NCBI RefSeq assembly: GCF_900067135.1
Contig: NZ_FJUR01000001.1
Span: forward strand, 3,450,001-3,514,000
Source of the DNA: Rhizobium sp. 9140
GTDB lineage: Bacteria; Pseudomonadota; Alphaproteobacteria; Rhizobiales; Rhizobiaceae
DNA length: 64,000 bases
Reading direction: 5' to 3'
Shown piece after piece: positions 57,690-64,000 of the stretch; position 1 is the stretch's first letter; every line of letters starts with the position of its first letter. Under the pieces are notes generated by a model that was not told the DNA's origin, made no database searches, and saw nothing but the letters and a program-made list of their open reading frames with translations. A program made the translations under genes and the position numbers.

Positions 57690-58363
57690 AAGGCTCATGG
57701 ATCCAGTACAGCGCTGGCGAAATGGAGTGGCTTGAGGCCAATCGGCTGTTGCCGATCGCCGAATACCATGCAGCATTTTGCCGAGAGTTCTCACGCAACG
57801 ATGTTTCCGCAGGCAATCTACATGCCCTTCGCAAACGCAAAGGATGGAAGACAGGCCGCACTGGGCACTTCGCCAAAGGCAGCGTTCCGCTAAACAAGGG
57901 TGTTCCGTGTGAACCCGGCAAAGGCGGACGGCATCCGAACGCGCAGCGCTCCCATTTCAAGACCGGGCAACTGCCGCACAATACCAAATTCCTCGGCCAT
58001 AAGCGCGTTTCGAAGGACGGATATGTCGAGATCAGTATCGACGAAGAGAACCCGCATACCGGCTACGAGCGTCGCTATGTGCTGAAGCACCTCCACCTAT
58101 GGGAAAAAGCCAATGGACCAGTTCCCGAAGGCCAATGCCTCAAATGCTTGGACGGCAACAGGCTTAATACCGATCCGTCGAATTGGCTTCCGATCTCGCG
58201 TGGTGTTTTGCCGCGGCTCAATGGCGGCCGGGCGACACGCGTCATGGCTTACGACACAGCCCCTGATGAGTTGAAGCCGGTGCTTATGACGATGGCTCGC
58301 ATCGAGCACAAGGCAAGCGAGCTTCGTCGCAACCGCACTGGAGGCCGGCATGATCAAAAATGA
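57686..58363 (+). CDS. HNH endonuclease (phage)
   Basis: The 225-residue protein has an HNH_3-type region: YVLKHLHLWEKANGPVPEGQ with the first His, then CLDGNRLNTDPSNW with the Asn. Repeats of Gly/Asn/Thr before it (about 55-100) fit DNA-contacting loops. It may be a homing-type or packaging-linked nuclease. Coupled starts link it to both neighbours. Confidence 0.85.
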   Translation: MKGSWIQYSAGEMEWLEANRLLPIAEYHAAFCREFSRNDVSAGNLHALRKRKGWKTGRTGHFAKGSVPLNKGVPCEPGKGGRHPNAQRSHFKTGQLPHNTKFLGHKRVSKDGYVEISIDEENPHTGYERRYVLKHLHLWEKANGPVPEGQCLKCLDGNRLNTDPSNWLPISRGVLPRLNGGRATRVMAYDTAPDELKPVLMTMARIEHKASELRRNRTGGRHDQK

Positions 58364-58520
58364 AAACCCATCTTCCAAACCGAAGCCGAACGATGGCACG
58401 CGGCGAACCTTCGTGATCCCGGATGGCCATTATCCCGTACTCGATGAAGACGGCCGAGCGACGGGAGAGGTGCTACCTCTGCCAGCGCCAGCATCCCAGA
58501 ACAACGGGAGCGAGAAATGA
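58350..58520 (+). CDS. Very small phage protein
   Basis: The 56-residue proline-rich protein (FVIPDGHYPVLDEDGRATGE) starts inside the end of the HNH gene and ends in an ATGA overlap with the next gene. Its coupled position supports translation. No family recognised. Confidence 0.6.
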   Translation: MIKNENPSSKPKPNDGTRRTFVIPDGHYPVLDEDGRATGEVLPLPAPASQNNGSEK

Positions 58521-58693
58521 CATCGGTTGCCGTCGTCAAAAAATCAGATCTTCAGCGCATGGCAGACGTCGCAAACGAGCGGAATGTCACCGTCGAGATC
58601 GTCGAGGGAGGCCGCACGATCAGGGTGTCACCGGTTCACGCCGCAGCACCGGAGAAATCTCCGCTTGCGCCCAAGGGCGGACTCCGCTTCTGA
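58517..58693 (+). CDS. Very small phage protein upstream of the integrase
   Basis: The 58-residue protein (KKSDLQRMADVANERNVTVE) has a helix then a strand pair, with basic residues. Its stop overlaps the integrase ATG. Size and place would fit an excisionase or regulator, but no family is recognised. Confidence 0.6.
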   Translation: MTSVAVVKKSDLQRMADVANERNVTVEIVEGGRTIRVSPVHAAAPEKSPLAPKGGLRF

Positions 58694-60048
58694 TGGAGGA
58701 CATGCCACGCAAATTGCCCCTGAACGTCATCAAGGAAAAGAACCGTCACGGGACGTGGGTATTTTATTACCGCGTAGGGAAAGGCACCAGGACACGCTTG
58801 CGCGGCGAGCCAGGTAGCCCTGAGTTCAATGCAGCTTACAAGGCTGCAGTGATGGACACCCCAGATCAAGTGCGGCGCACGCGATCTGACAGCCGTTCGG
58901 TGCGGTGGCTGGTTGAGCGCTACATGGAGAGCCGGCAGTGGGCCGAGCTATCGATGTCGACCCGGCGCGCGCGCGGCAACCTCTTCAAGCAGATGGTGGA
59001 GGCGATCGGCGAAGACCATTTCACAGACATGTCAAAGCAGGACATGGAGATGGCGCTCGATGCGAGGGCGAAGACCCCAGCTCAGGCAAACTGCCTATTG
59101 AAGGCCGTGCGTGGACTGTTCGCATGGGCCATTAAGAGCGATATTGCAATATTCGACCCGACCCGCGGGGTTGAGCCCGTCCGCTACAAGTCCGATGGCT
59201 TTGAGCCGTGGACAATCGACGACGTTCATAGGTTCTGCGTCAAATGGCAGGTCGGAACTCGCCAGCGCCTCGCGTTCGAGCTTCTGCTATGCTCAGGCCT
59301 TCGCCGATCAGACATCGTGAAGGCCGGCCGGCAGCACATGACCGGCAACACCTTTTCCATGCGCACGAAAAAGACTGGCGCTGAGATCACAATCGAGTTT
59401 CCGGCAAGACTTATCGACGTGCTGGCGCAGACACAGACCGGAGATCTCGCCTTCATAGTCGGCGAGACCGGGCGCCCATTTACCGTCGAGAGCTTTGGCA
59501 ATTGGTTCCGGAAACATTGCAACGCTGCCGGCATCGACAAGAGCGCCCACGGCGTCCGCAAACTATCCGCTACTCTGGCGGCGAATGCTGGCGCGTCATC
59601 GCATGAACTTATGGCGCAGTTCGGCTGGGCAACATCGCGCCAGGCCGAAACCTACACGAAAAAAGCCGACCGCAAGCGCCTTGGGATCAAGGCTTCGAAG
59701 ATGGTTGCAGAACAAATTGAGATCGAAATTTCCCCGCACCTAAGTTCTAGTGCGGGAAAATCGCGAAACAGTAAGCGATTTCAACGGCATAGAAAATATG
59801 TGGTGCCCCATGCCGGAGTCGAACCAGCACTCCTTTCGGAACTCGATTTTGAGTCGAGCGCGTCTACCAATTCCGCCAATGGGGCACGGAGAGGCAAGTT
59901 CGGGATTTATACGGGTGGGGCGGGCTTGGTCAACCGGGATTTCGCGGTCTGCGTGGCAATTGCGCGAGAGAATGGGCAAGACGGTCCATCGGCAGAAGGC
60001 GGGATTGGGAAACGATGGTGCGGAGCAGCATCAGGCGCGCCGTGGTGA
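58693..60048 (+). CDS. int: Tyrosine integrase (right end), reading through attR
   Basis: Residues 1-370 form a complete phage integrase: an arm-binding start (MEDMPRKLPLNVIKEKNRHG), a core-binding domain (about 65-155) and the catalytic domain with Arg 204, Lys near 226, His 286/Arg 289 in AHGVRKLSA, and Tyr 321 in ETYTKKA. It is adjacent to the attR core, so it is the enzyme of this prophage. The frame has no stop before the core and goes through tRNA-Leu (antisense) to 60048, giving 451 residues. Joined to attL, as in the excised circle, it would end after VVKSCNDYN at 383 residues. Confidence 0.92.
   Translation: MEDMPRKLPLNVIKEKNRHGTWVFYYRVGKGTRTRLRGEPGSPEFNAAYKAAVMDTPDQVRRTRSDSRSVRWLVERYMESRQWAELSMSTRRARGNLFKQMVEAIGEDHFTDMSKQDMEMALDARAKTPAQANCLLKAVRGLFAWAIKSDIAIFDPTRGVEPVRYKSDGFEPWTIDDVHRFCVKWQVGTRQRLAFELLLCSGLRRSDIVKAGRQHMTGNTFSMRTKKTGAEITIEFPARLIDVLAQTQTGDLAFIVGETGRPFTVESFGNWFRKHCNAAGIDKSAHGVRKLSATLAANAGASSHELMAQFGWATSRQAETYTKKADRKRLGIKASKMVAEQIEIEISPHLSSSAGKSRNSKRFQRHRKYVVPHAGVEPALLSELDFESSASTNSANGARRGKFGIYTGGAGLVNRDFAVCVAIARENGQDGPSAEGGIGKRWCGAASGAPW
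59801..59815. other. attR core
   Basis: Second copy of the 15-bp direct repeat, inside the 3' end of tRNA-Leu (CCA, discriminator, acceptor strand and start of the T-arm). Confidence 0.85.
59801..59885 (-). tRNA. tRNA-Leu, anticodon CAA
   Basis: The minus strand folds as a class II tRNA: acceptor GCCCCAT/ATGGGGC, D-loop with GGCGGAATTGGTAGACGC, anticodon loop CTCAAAA (anticodon CAA, reading UUG), a variable arm, T-loop GGTTCGACTCC and an encoded CCA. It is complete; the phage supplied an identical 3' end at integration. Confidence 0.95.
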
Positions 60049-60136
60049 TTTACAGGGGCTGTATTCCTGCATAGAAGCTGATGGATGCCTCGTCCGGGGC
60101 GTTGCCCCGTCTTGTTACGTGAACGAGGAATTGCCG

Positions 60137-60748
60137 ATGCTCCGCAGCCTTTACGACTGGACCATGTCGCTTGCCGCGCGCAAGTCGGCCGAGGTCTGGC
60201 TTGCCGTCATCGCCTTCGTGGAGAGCTCCATCTTTCTCGTGCCGGCCGATGTCCTGTTCCTGCCGATGGCGCTGGCACGGCCGGAGCGCGCCTGGCGCTA
60301 CGCGGCGGTCGCGACCGTTGCCTCCGTGCTCGGCGGTATCGCCGGCTGGTATCTCGGGCATTACGCCTTCGAGGCGCTGGCGCGGCCGGTGCTCGAATTC
60401 TACGGCAAGCTCGAAGCCTTCGAGACGATGCGGGCGTCCTTCAGCAACGAGATGCTGGTGCTGCTGCTGATCACCTCGGGCCTCGCACATCTGCCGCCCA
60501 TCAAGGTCGTGACGATCCTGTCCGGCGTCGCGGGCATTCACCTCGGCCTGTTCATCGTCTGCGCCATCATCGCGCGCGGCGCGCGATTCTTTCTCCTGGC
60601 CTGGCTGCTGCGCCGCTATGGCGAGGAGATCCGGCATTTCATCGAGAAGCGCCTCGGCCTGATTTCGGCGGTCGCCGCCGCCGCGCTGATCGTCCTTTTC
60701 GTCGCCTACCGCTTCTTCCTGCACAATCCCGAGATCGTCACACCCTGA
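60137..60748 (+). CDS. YqaA/DedA-family membrane protein
   Basis: The 203-residue inner-membrane protein has about five hydrophobic helices and the family marks LAVIAFVESSIFLVPADVLF and GGIAGWYLGHYAFE. DedA-related proteins help keep membrane lipid balance and proton-motive force. It lies 106 bases upstream of dsbB on the same strand. Confidence 0.85.
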   Translation: MLRSLYDWTMSLAARKSAEVWLAVIAFVESSIFLVPADVLFLPMALARPERAWRYAAVATVASVLGGIAGWYLGHYAFEALARPVLEFYGKLEAFETMRASFSNEMLVLLLITSGLAHLPPIKVVTILSGVAGIHLGLFIVCAIIARGARFFLLAWLLRRYGEEIRHFIEKRLGLISAVAAAALIVLFVAYRFFLHNPEIVTP

Positions 60749-60854
60749 CACTTCACGCGAAGCCGCCGCCGCAAAACAGATTTCGCTCCCCAACGATATG
60801 CTGTAAGGGCTTCGTGACCCGCACAGCGAACCCGCCTTCCGGAGCCCGTAGACC

Positions 60855-61361
60855 GTGACAGCCATCCAACGCTCCCCTGCCCTGTCCTCCGCCGTCCTCG
60901 TCACGCTCGGCATGATCGTCACGGTGGGAACCGCGCTCGGCTTCGAGCATCTCGGCGGCTATATCCCCTGCGCGCTCTGCCTGATGCAGCGCGAGCCATA
61001 CTATTACGGCATTCCCGTCGGCGTGCTCGCGATCATCAGCGCCGCCTTCCCCATGCCGGCCTGGCTGCCCCGGCTTCTGCTGGCGGTCGTGGCGATTATG
61101 ATGCTGGTCGGCGCCGGCATCGGCATCTACCACGCAGGCGTCGAGTGGCATTTCTGGGAGGGACCTTCAAGCTGCGCAACCTCGGCGCAGGGCGTCTCGG
61201 CGAATGTCGGCGATCTCCTAAGCGATCTAGACAGCAAGCACGGCCCGTCCTGCATGGATGCGGCGCTCCGCGTGCTCGGCTTGTCGTTCGCCGGCTGGAA
61301 CGTGCTGGCTAGCCTTGTGCTCGCGGCCCTTGCCATCCGCGGCGCCATCAAGGCGCGGTAA
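60855..61361 (+). CDS. dsbB: Disulfide bond formation protein DsbB
   Basis: DsbB re-oxidises DsbA and passes electrons to quinones. The 168-residue membrane protein has the first redox pair CALC in IPCALCLMQREPYYYG and the second cysteines in SSCATSAQ and GPSCMDA. The start is GTG 60855. Confidence 0.93.
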   Translation: MTAIQRSPALSSAVLVTLGMIVTVGTALGFEHLGGYIPCALCLMQREPYYYGIPVGVLAIISAAFPMPAWLPRLLLAVVAIMMLVGAGIGIYHAGVEWHFWEGPSSCATSAQGVSANVGDLLSDLDSKHGPSCMDAALRVLGLSFAGWNVLASLVLAALAIRGAIKAR

Positions 61362-61422
61362 CGCGAAACGGGCGCCCGTTCAGGCACCCGCAAACCCGTC
61401 GGCGGTCCGCCACAGCCAAGCC

Positions 61423-61980
61423 TTATGGCTGCAGTTCGACATCCCAGTAGAGATAGTCCATCCAGCTTTCGTGCAGGAAGTTCGGCGGGAACAGCCGGCC
61501 GTTATTGTGCAAGTCCTGCACCGTCGGGTGATAGGGCTTCTGGTGCGGGAACATGCCGGCATTGCGCGGCATCTTGCCGCCCTTGCGCAGGTTGCAGGGC
61601 GAGCATGCGGCCACCACGTTCTCCCACGTCGTCTGCCCGCCATGGCAGCGCGGAATGACGTGATCGAAGGTCAGGTCGTCTGGCGAGCCGCAATACTGGC
61701 ACTCGAACCGGTCGCGCAGGAAGACGTTGAAACGGGTGAAGGCCGGGTGACGCGAGGGCTGCACATAGCTCTTCAGGCAGACGACGCTTGGAAGCTTCAT
61801 CGAAAAGCTGGGCGAAGAAACCTGGTGGTCGTATTCCGCGAGAATAACGACACGGTCAAGGAAGACCGCCTTGATCGCGTCCTGCCAGGACCAGAGCGAC
61901 AAAGGGTAATAACTAAGAGGCCGGTAGTCCGCGTTCAACACGAGCGCAGGCAAGGCCTGAGGTGAGACTGCAATCGTCAA
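61423..61980 (-). CDS. HNH endonuclease family protein
   Basis: The 185-residue protein has an HNH core with a zinc frame: FECQYCGSPDDLTFDHVIPR followed by CSPCNLRKGG. The N-terminus (VLNADYRPLSYYPLSLWSWQ) is common in this chromosomal family, whose function is unknown. Confidence 0.9.
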   Translation of the reverse strand: MTIAVSPQALPALVLNADYRPLSYYPLSLWSWQDAIKAVFLDRVVILAEYDHQVSSPSFSMKLPSVVCLKSYVQPSRHPAFTRFNVFLRDRFECQYCGSPDDLTFDHVIPRCHGGQTTWENVVAACSPCNLRKGGKMPRNAGMFPHQKPYHPTVQDLHNNGRLFPPNFLHESWMDYLYWDVELQP

Positions 61981-62114
61981 GTCCAGTGACTCCTGATCGA
62001 TTCGGCATCTGCACTTCTATATTAGGCCCGTTACGTCAGGATTGTGAAGCCGAAAGGAAATCGGGAACAAAAGATTCATTTCAGATGGTTACGCGCCACG
62101 CGCCGCGGCGCGCA

Positions 62115-62759
62115 TCAGGTCACGACAGGCGTCGCATCGCGACGCATGCAGCTTGCATAGTAAGCCCAGAACAACCGTGCCGCGACGCTGCGCCATGGGC
62201 TCCACGCGACACTGATCGCCTCCAATGCCCGAGCGGATGGACGCGCCGGCAAGTGAAGCGCATGCGCAACGGCGCTCTGCAGGGCGATGTCCCCGACCGG
62301 AAACACATCTCTGTGACCCGCGCAGAAGACGAGATAGACCTCCGCCGTCCAGCGACCGATGCCCGGCAGCGCACACAAAGCTGAAATCGCGGCTTCCGCT
62401 TCCATATCGCAGATTGCCTCAAGGTTGAGCACGCCGGTCTCAGCCGCCACGGCCGAACCCCGCAGCGCCTTGATCTTCGCACCCGATAGCCCGATGGCGC
62501 GGCAATCCTCATCGTCCAGCGCCAGGAAGGCCTGCGCCTCGACCGTGCCGAGCCGCAGGAGCATCCGGTTCCAGATCGCAGCCGCGCTCGCCTTGGAGAT
62601 CATCTGCGACACGATGATCGCGGCCAGACCGGAAAAGCCAGGCTCGGACCGTCGCAGCGGCACCGGGCCGGCAATGGCGATAGTGTACGCGAGCCGGGGA
62701 TCGAGGGCGCCCAGCGCCGCCAGGCCGAAAGTGACATCGTCGTCGCTTGAAATCCGCAT
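62115..62759 (-). CDS. DNA-3-methyladenine glycosylase II (AlkA type)
   Basis: The 214-residue protein is a helix-hairpin-helix glycosylase: LPGIGRWTAEVYLVF is the HhH-GPD motif and VFPVGDIAL holds the catalytic Asp. It removes alkylated bases. It is shorter than E. coli AlkA and lacks the N-terminal domain, as in many alphaproteobacteria. The start MRISSDDDVTFG is preferred over the upstream Cys-rich extension. Confidence 0.9.
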   Translation of the reverse strand: MRISSDDDVTFGLAALGALDPRLAYTIAIAGPVPLRRSEPGFSGLAAIIVSQMISKASAAAIWNRMLLRLGTVEAQAFLALDDEDCRAIGLSGAKIKALRGSAVAAETGVLNLEAICDMEAEAAISALCALPGIGRWTAEVYLVFCAGHRDVFPVGDIALQSAVAHALHLPARPSARALEAISVAWSPWRSVAARLFWAYYASCMRRDATPVVT

Positions 62760-62829
62760 TGCGAGGGTCCTCCCACCGTCTCGGCTCGACCGTCTTGGCT
62801 CGTCGGCGCATTGATGGCAGAACAGGAGC

Positions 62830-63750
62830 ATGCCGAACAGCCCGCCAAAGCCCCCGGTGTATCGCTTCGCGCCCAGCCCGAACGGCGCGCTTCATCTCGG
62901 CCATGCTCTGTCGGCCCTGCTCAACGCGGATTTTGCGAGCGCGGCAGGTGGCCGGCTTCTGCTGAGGCTGGAGGACATCGACCGCGCACGCTGCCGGCTG
63001 GAATTCGAACACGCGATCTTCGAGGATCTCGACTGGCTCGGATTCTCGTTCGAGGAGCCTGTGCGGCGCCAGTCCGAACACTTTGCCGACTACGAGACCG
63101 CGCTCGACCGCCTCCGGTCCCACGGCCTCGTCTACCCCGCTTTCCTGACCCGTGGCGAGATCCGCGCTCATGTCGCAGCCATCGAGGTCGGCGGCGGCAC
63201 CTGGCCGCGCGATCCCGACGGTGCGCCGCTCTATCCCGGCCCTGAGCGAACATGGGATATCCGGCAGAGAGAGGATGCGGTTGCCGCAGCAGCGGCGACC
63301 GGACGACCTTACGCCTGGCGCCTGGACATGCAGAAAGCTTGCAACAGCATCGACAGGCTGCTCGCATGGCGCGAGACCGGTGTCCGTCCGCAGGGAGAAA
63401 CAGGCAATCCGGAAAGCATGGCAGGAACGGTCGAAGCGCGACCGGAAGCCTGGGGCGACGTCATTCTGTCGCGGCCGGATGCGCCCTCCAGCTATCACCT
63501 GTCGGTGACGGTGGACGACGCGTTGCAGGGCGTGACACATGTCGTGCGCGGGCAGGACCTCTTCCATGCGACGGCGGTGCACCGCCTGCTCCAAACCCTT
63601 CTCGACCTGCCGGAACCCGTCTACCACCACCACCGCCTCATCCTCGGGCCGGATGGGCGCAAGCTGTCGAAGAGCCATCGGGACACGGGCCTTGCCGCCC
63701 TGCGGGAAAGCGGCCTCTCAGCGGCGGATGTCCGCGCGCTTGTCCTCTGA
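62830..63750 (+). CDS. gluQ: Glutamyl-Q tRNA(Asp) synthetase
   Basis: GluQ attaches glutamate to the queuosine base of tRNA-Asp. The 306-residue protein is a GluRS catalytic core without an anticodon domain: RFAPSPNGALHLGHALSALL holds the HIGH-type site and GRKLSKSHRD the KMSKS-type site. It is divergent from the glycosylase gene. The zinc cysteines of E. coli GluQ are not seen. Confidence 0.92.
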   Translation: MPNSPPKPPVYRFAPSPNGALHLGHALSALLNADFASAAGGRLLLRLEDIDRARCRLEFEHAIFEDLDWLGFSFEEPVRRQSEHFADYETALDRLRSHGLVYPAFLTRGEIRAHVAAIEVGGGTWPRDPDGAPLYPGPERTWDIRQREDAVAAAAATGRPYAWRLDMQKACNSIDRLLAWRETGVRPQGETGNPESMAGTVEARPEAWGDVILSRPDAPSSYHLSVTVDDALQGVTHVVRGQDLFHATAVHRLLQTLLDLPEPVYHHHRLILGPDGRKLSKSHRDTGLAALRESGLSAADVRALVL

Positions 63751-64000
63751 CGCCGGTGCTGCCTCCTCTGGAAGCGCGATGTCACGCGTGCCCGTCGCCT
63801 CGACCGCCGGCATGCCGCGGAAATGGCGGATGACCATGCGCTTGACCTTGTACTTCATGATCGCGGCATTGATCTCGGCGCCGATGATGAAGATCGCGCC
63901 GAGCATATACAGGAAGACGAGCACGATCATGATCGAGGCAAGGCCCGCATAGGTCGAGACGTAGTTCGCGAAATTCGAGAGGTATGACGCGAAACCGAAG
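63718..64000 (-). CDS. YihY/BrkB family membrane protein, C-terminal part
   Basis: The frame runs off the right edge. The visible end has ASYLSNFANYVSTYAGLASI and VLVFLYMLGAIFIIGAEINA, typical of the last helices of YihY proteins (once called ribonuclease BN). The hydrophilic tail overlaps the 3' end of gluQ by 33 bases on the opposite strand. Confidence 0.85.
   Translation of the reverse strand, partial: FGFASYLSNFANYVSTYAGLASIMIVLVFLYMLGAIFIIGAEINAAIMKYKVKRMVIRHFRGMPAVEATGTRDIALPEEAAPASEDKRADIRR

Larger units (their letters stand above)
34514..59815. mobile_element. Defective prophage integrated in tRNA-Leu(CAA)
   Basis: A 25.3-kb region lies between two copies of the 15-bp sequence TGGTGCCCCATGCCG. 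The right copy is the 3' end of an intact tRNA-Leu; the left copy is the displaced tRNA end. Inside are tyrosine recombinases at both ends, a siphovirus-like tail module, endolysin and small membrane proteins, and an IS21-family element. Terminase, portal, capsid, major tail tube, replication and CI-type repressor genes are absent, so it cannot make virions alone. Late genes read leftward and the right-hand block reads rightward. Gene content fits a lambdoid-type tail (J-like tip), not a contractile one. Confidence 0.93.

Noticed and set aside
59750..60136. Upstream extension of the YqaA/DedA-family gene into the prophage end
   Set aside because: The added residues translate tRNA and att sequence; the ATG at 60137 starts the hydrophobic, conserved part.

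Overview
The window looks like a chromosomal segment of an alphaproteobacterium of the Rhizobiaceae (Rhizobium/Agrobacterium type). The host part is GC-rich. Its gene order lysC-ptsP-prfA-prmC-DUF4167, with clpB close by, is typical of rhizobia, and so are the MetF plus separate MTHFR C-terminal protein pair, the DUF1178/nitrilase/grxC/comF block and a GAAC-N7-GAAC (alphaproteobacterial LexA type) site. No species can be named from the sequence alone.

Bases 1-33.3 kb are host core genes. From the left: the end of an M23 peptidase; metF with its cysteine-rich partner and a formyltransferase; clpB behind a plausible heat-shock promoter; an in-frame NUDIX-DUF429 fusion; a broken small secreted Cys-rich gene; DUF4167; the translation-termination pair prmC-prfA; ptsP (EI-Ntr); lysC; ubiG; DUF1178, a nitrilase-like amidase, grxC and comF; a methyltransferase; a Flp pilin; mutT, a GNAT and argJ; a periplasmic PPIase divergent from secA; a LysE exporter; a polysaccharide flippase coupled to a CelD-type acetyltransferase; and an acyl-CoA synthetase.

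Bases 34,514-59,815 (25.3 kb) are a decayed prophage in the 3' end of a tRNA-Leu(CAA) gene, bounded by a 15-bp direct repeat. It keeps a siphovirus-like tail module (tape measure, minor tail proteins, J-like tip, SGNH-hydrolase fibre), lysis genes (endolysin, small membrane proteins), an AT-rich cargo block on the opposite strand with a TPR plus GT-D-like glycosyltransferase, a LexA-type box, and a tyrosine recombinase at each end. Terminase, portal, capsid, tail tube, replication and repressor genes are absent. An intact IS21-family element without a target duplication sits exactly where they should be and abuts the truncated 5' end of the tape measure gene, so an IS-associated deletion probably removed them.

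The most interesting point is at attR. The integrase frame runs through the att core into the tRNA gene, so integration replaces the integrase C-terminus: 383 aa predicted in the excised circle, 451 aa in the prophage. The two recombinase genes would lie side by side across attP in the circle.

Bases 59.8-64 kb return to host genes: tRNA-Leu, a YqaA/DedA-type membrane protein, dsbB, an HNH protein, an AlkA-type glycosylase, gluQ and the end of a YihY family gene.
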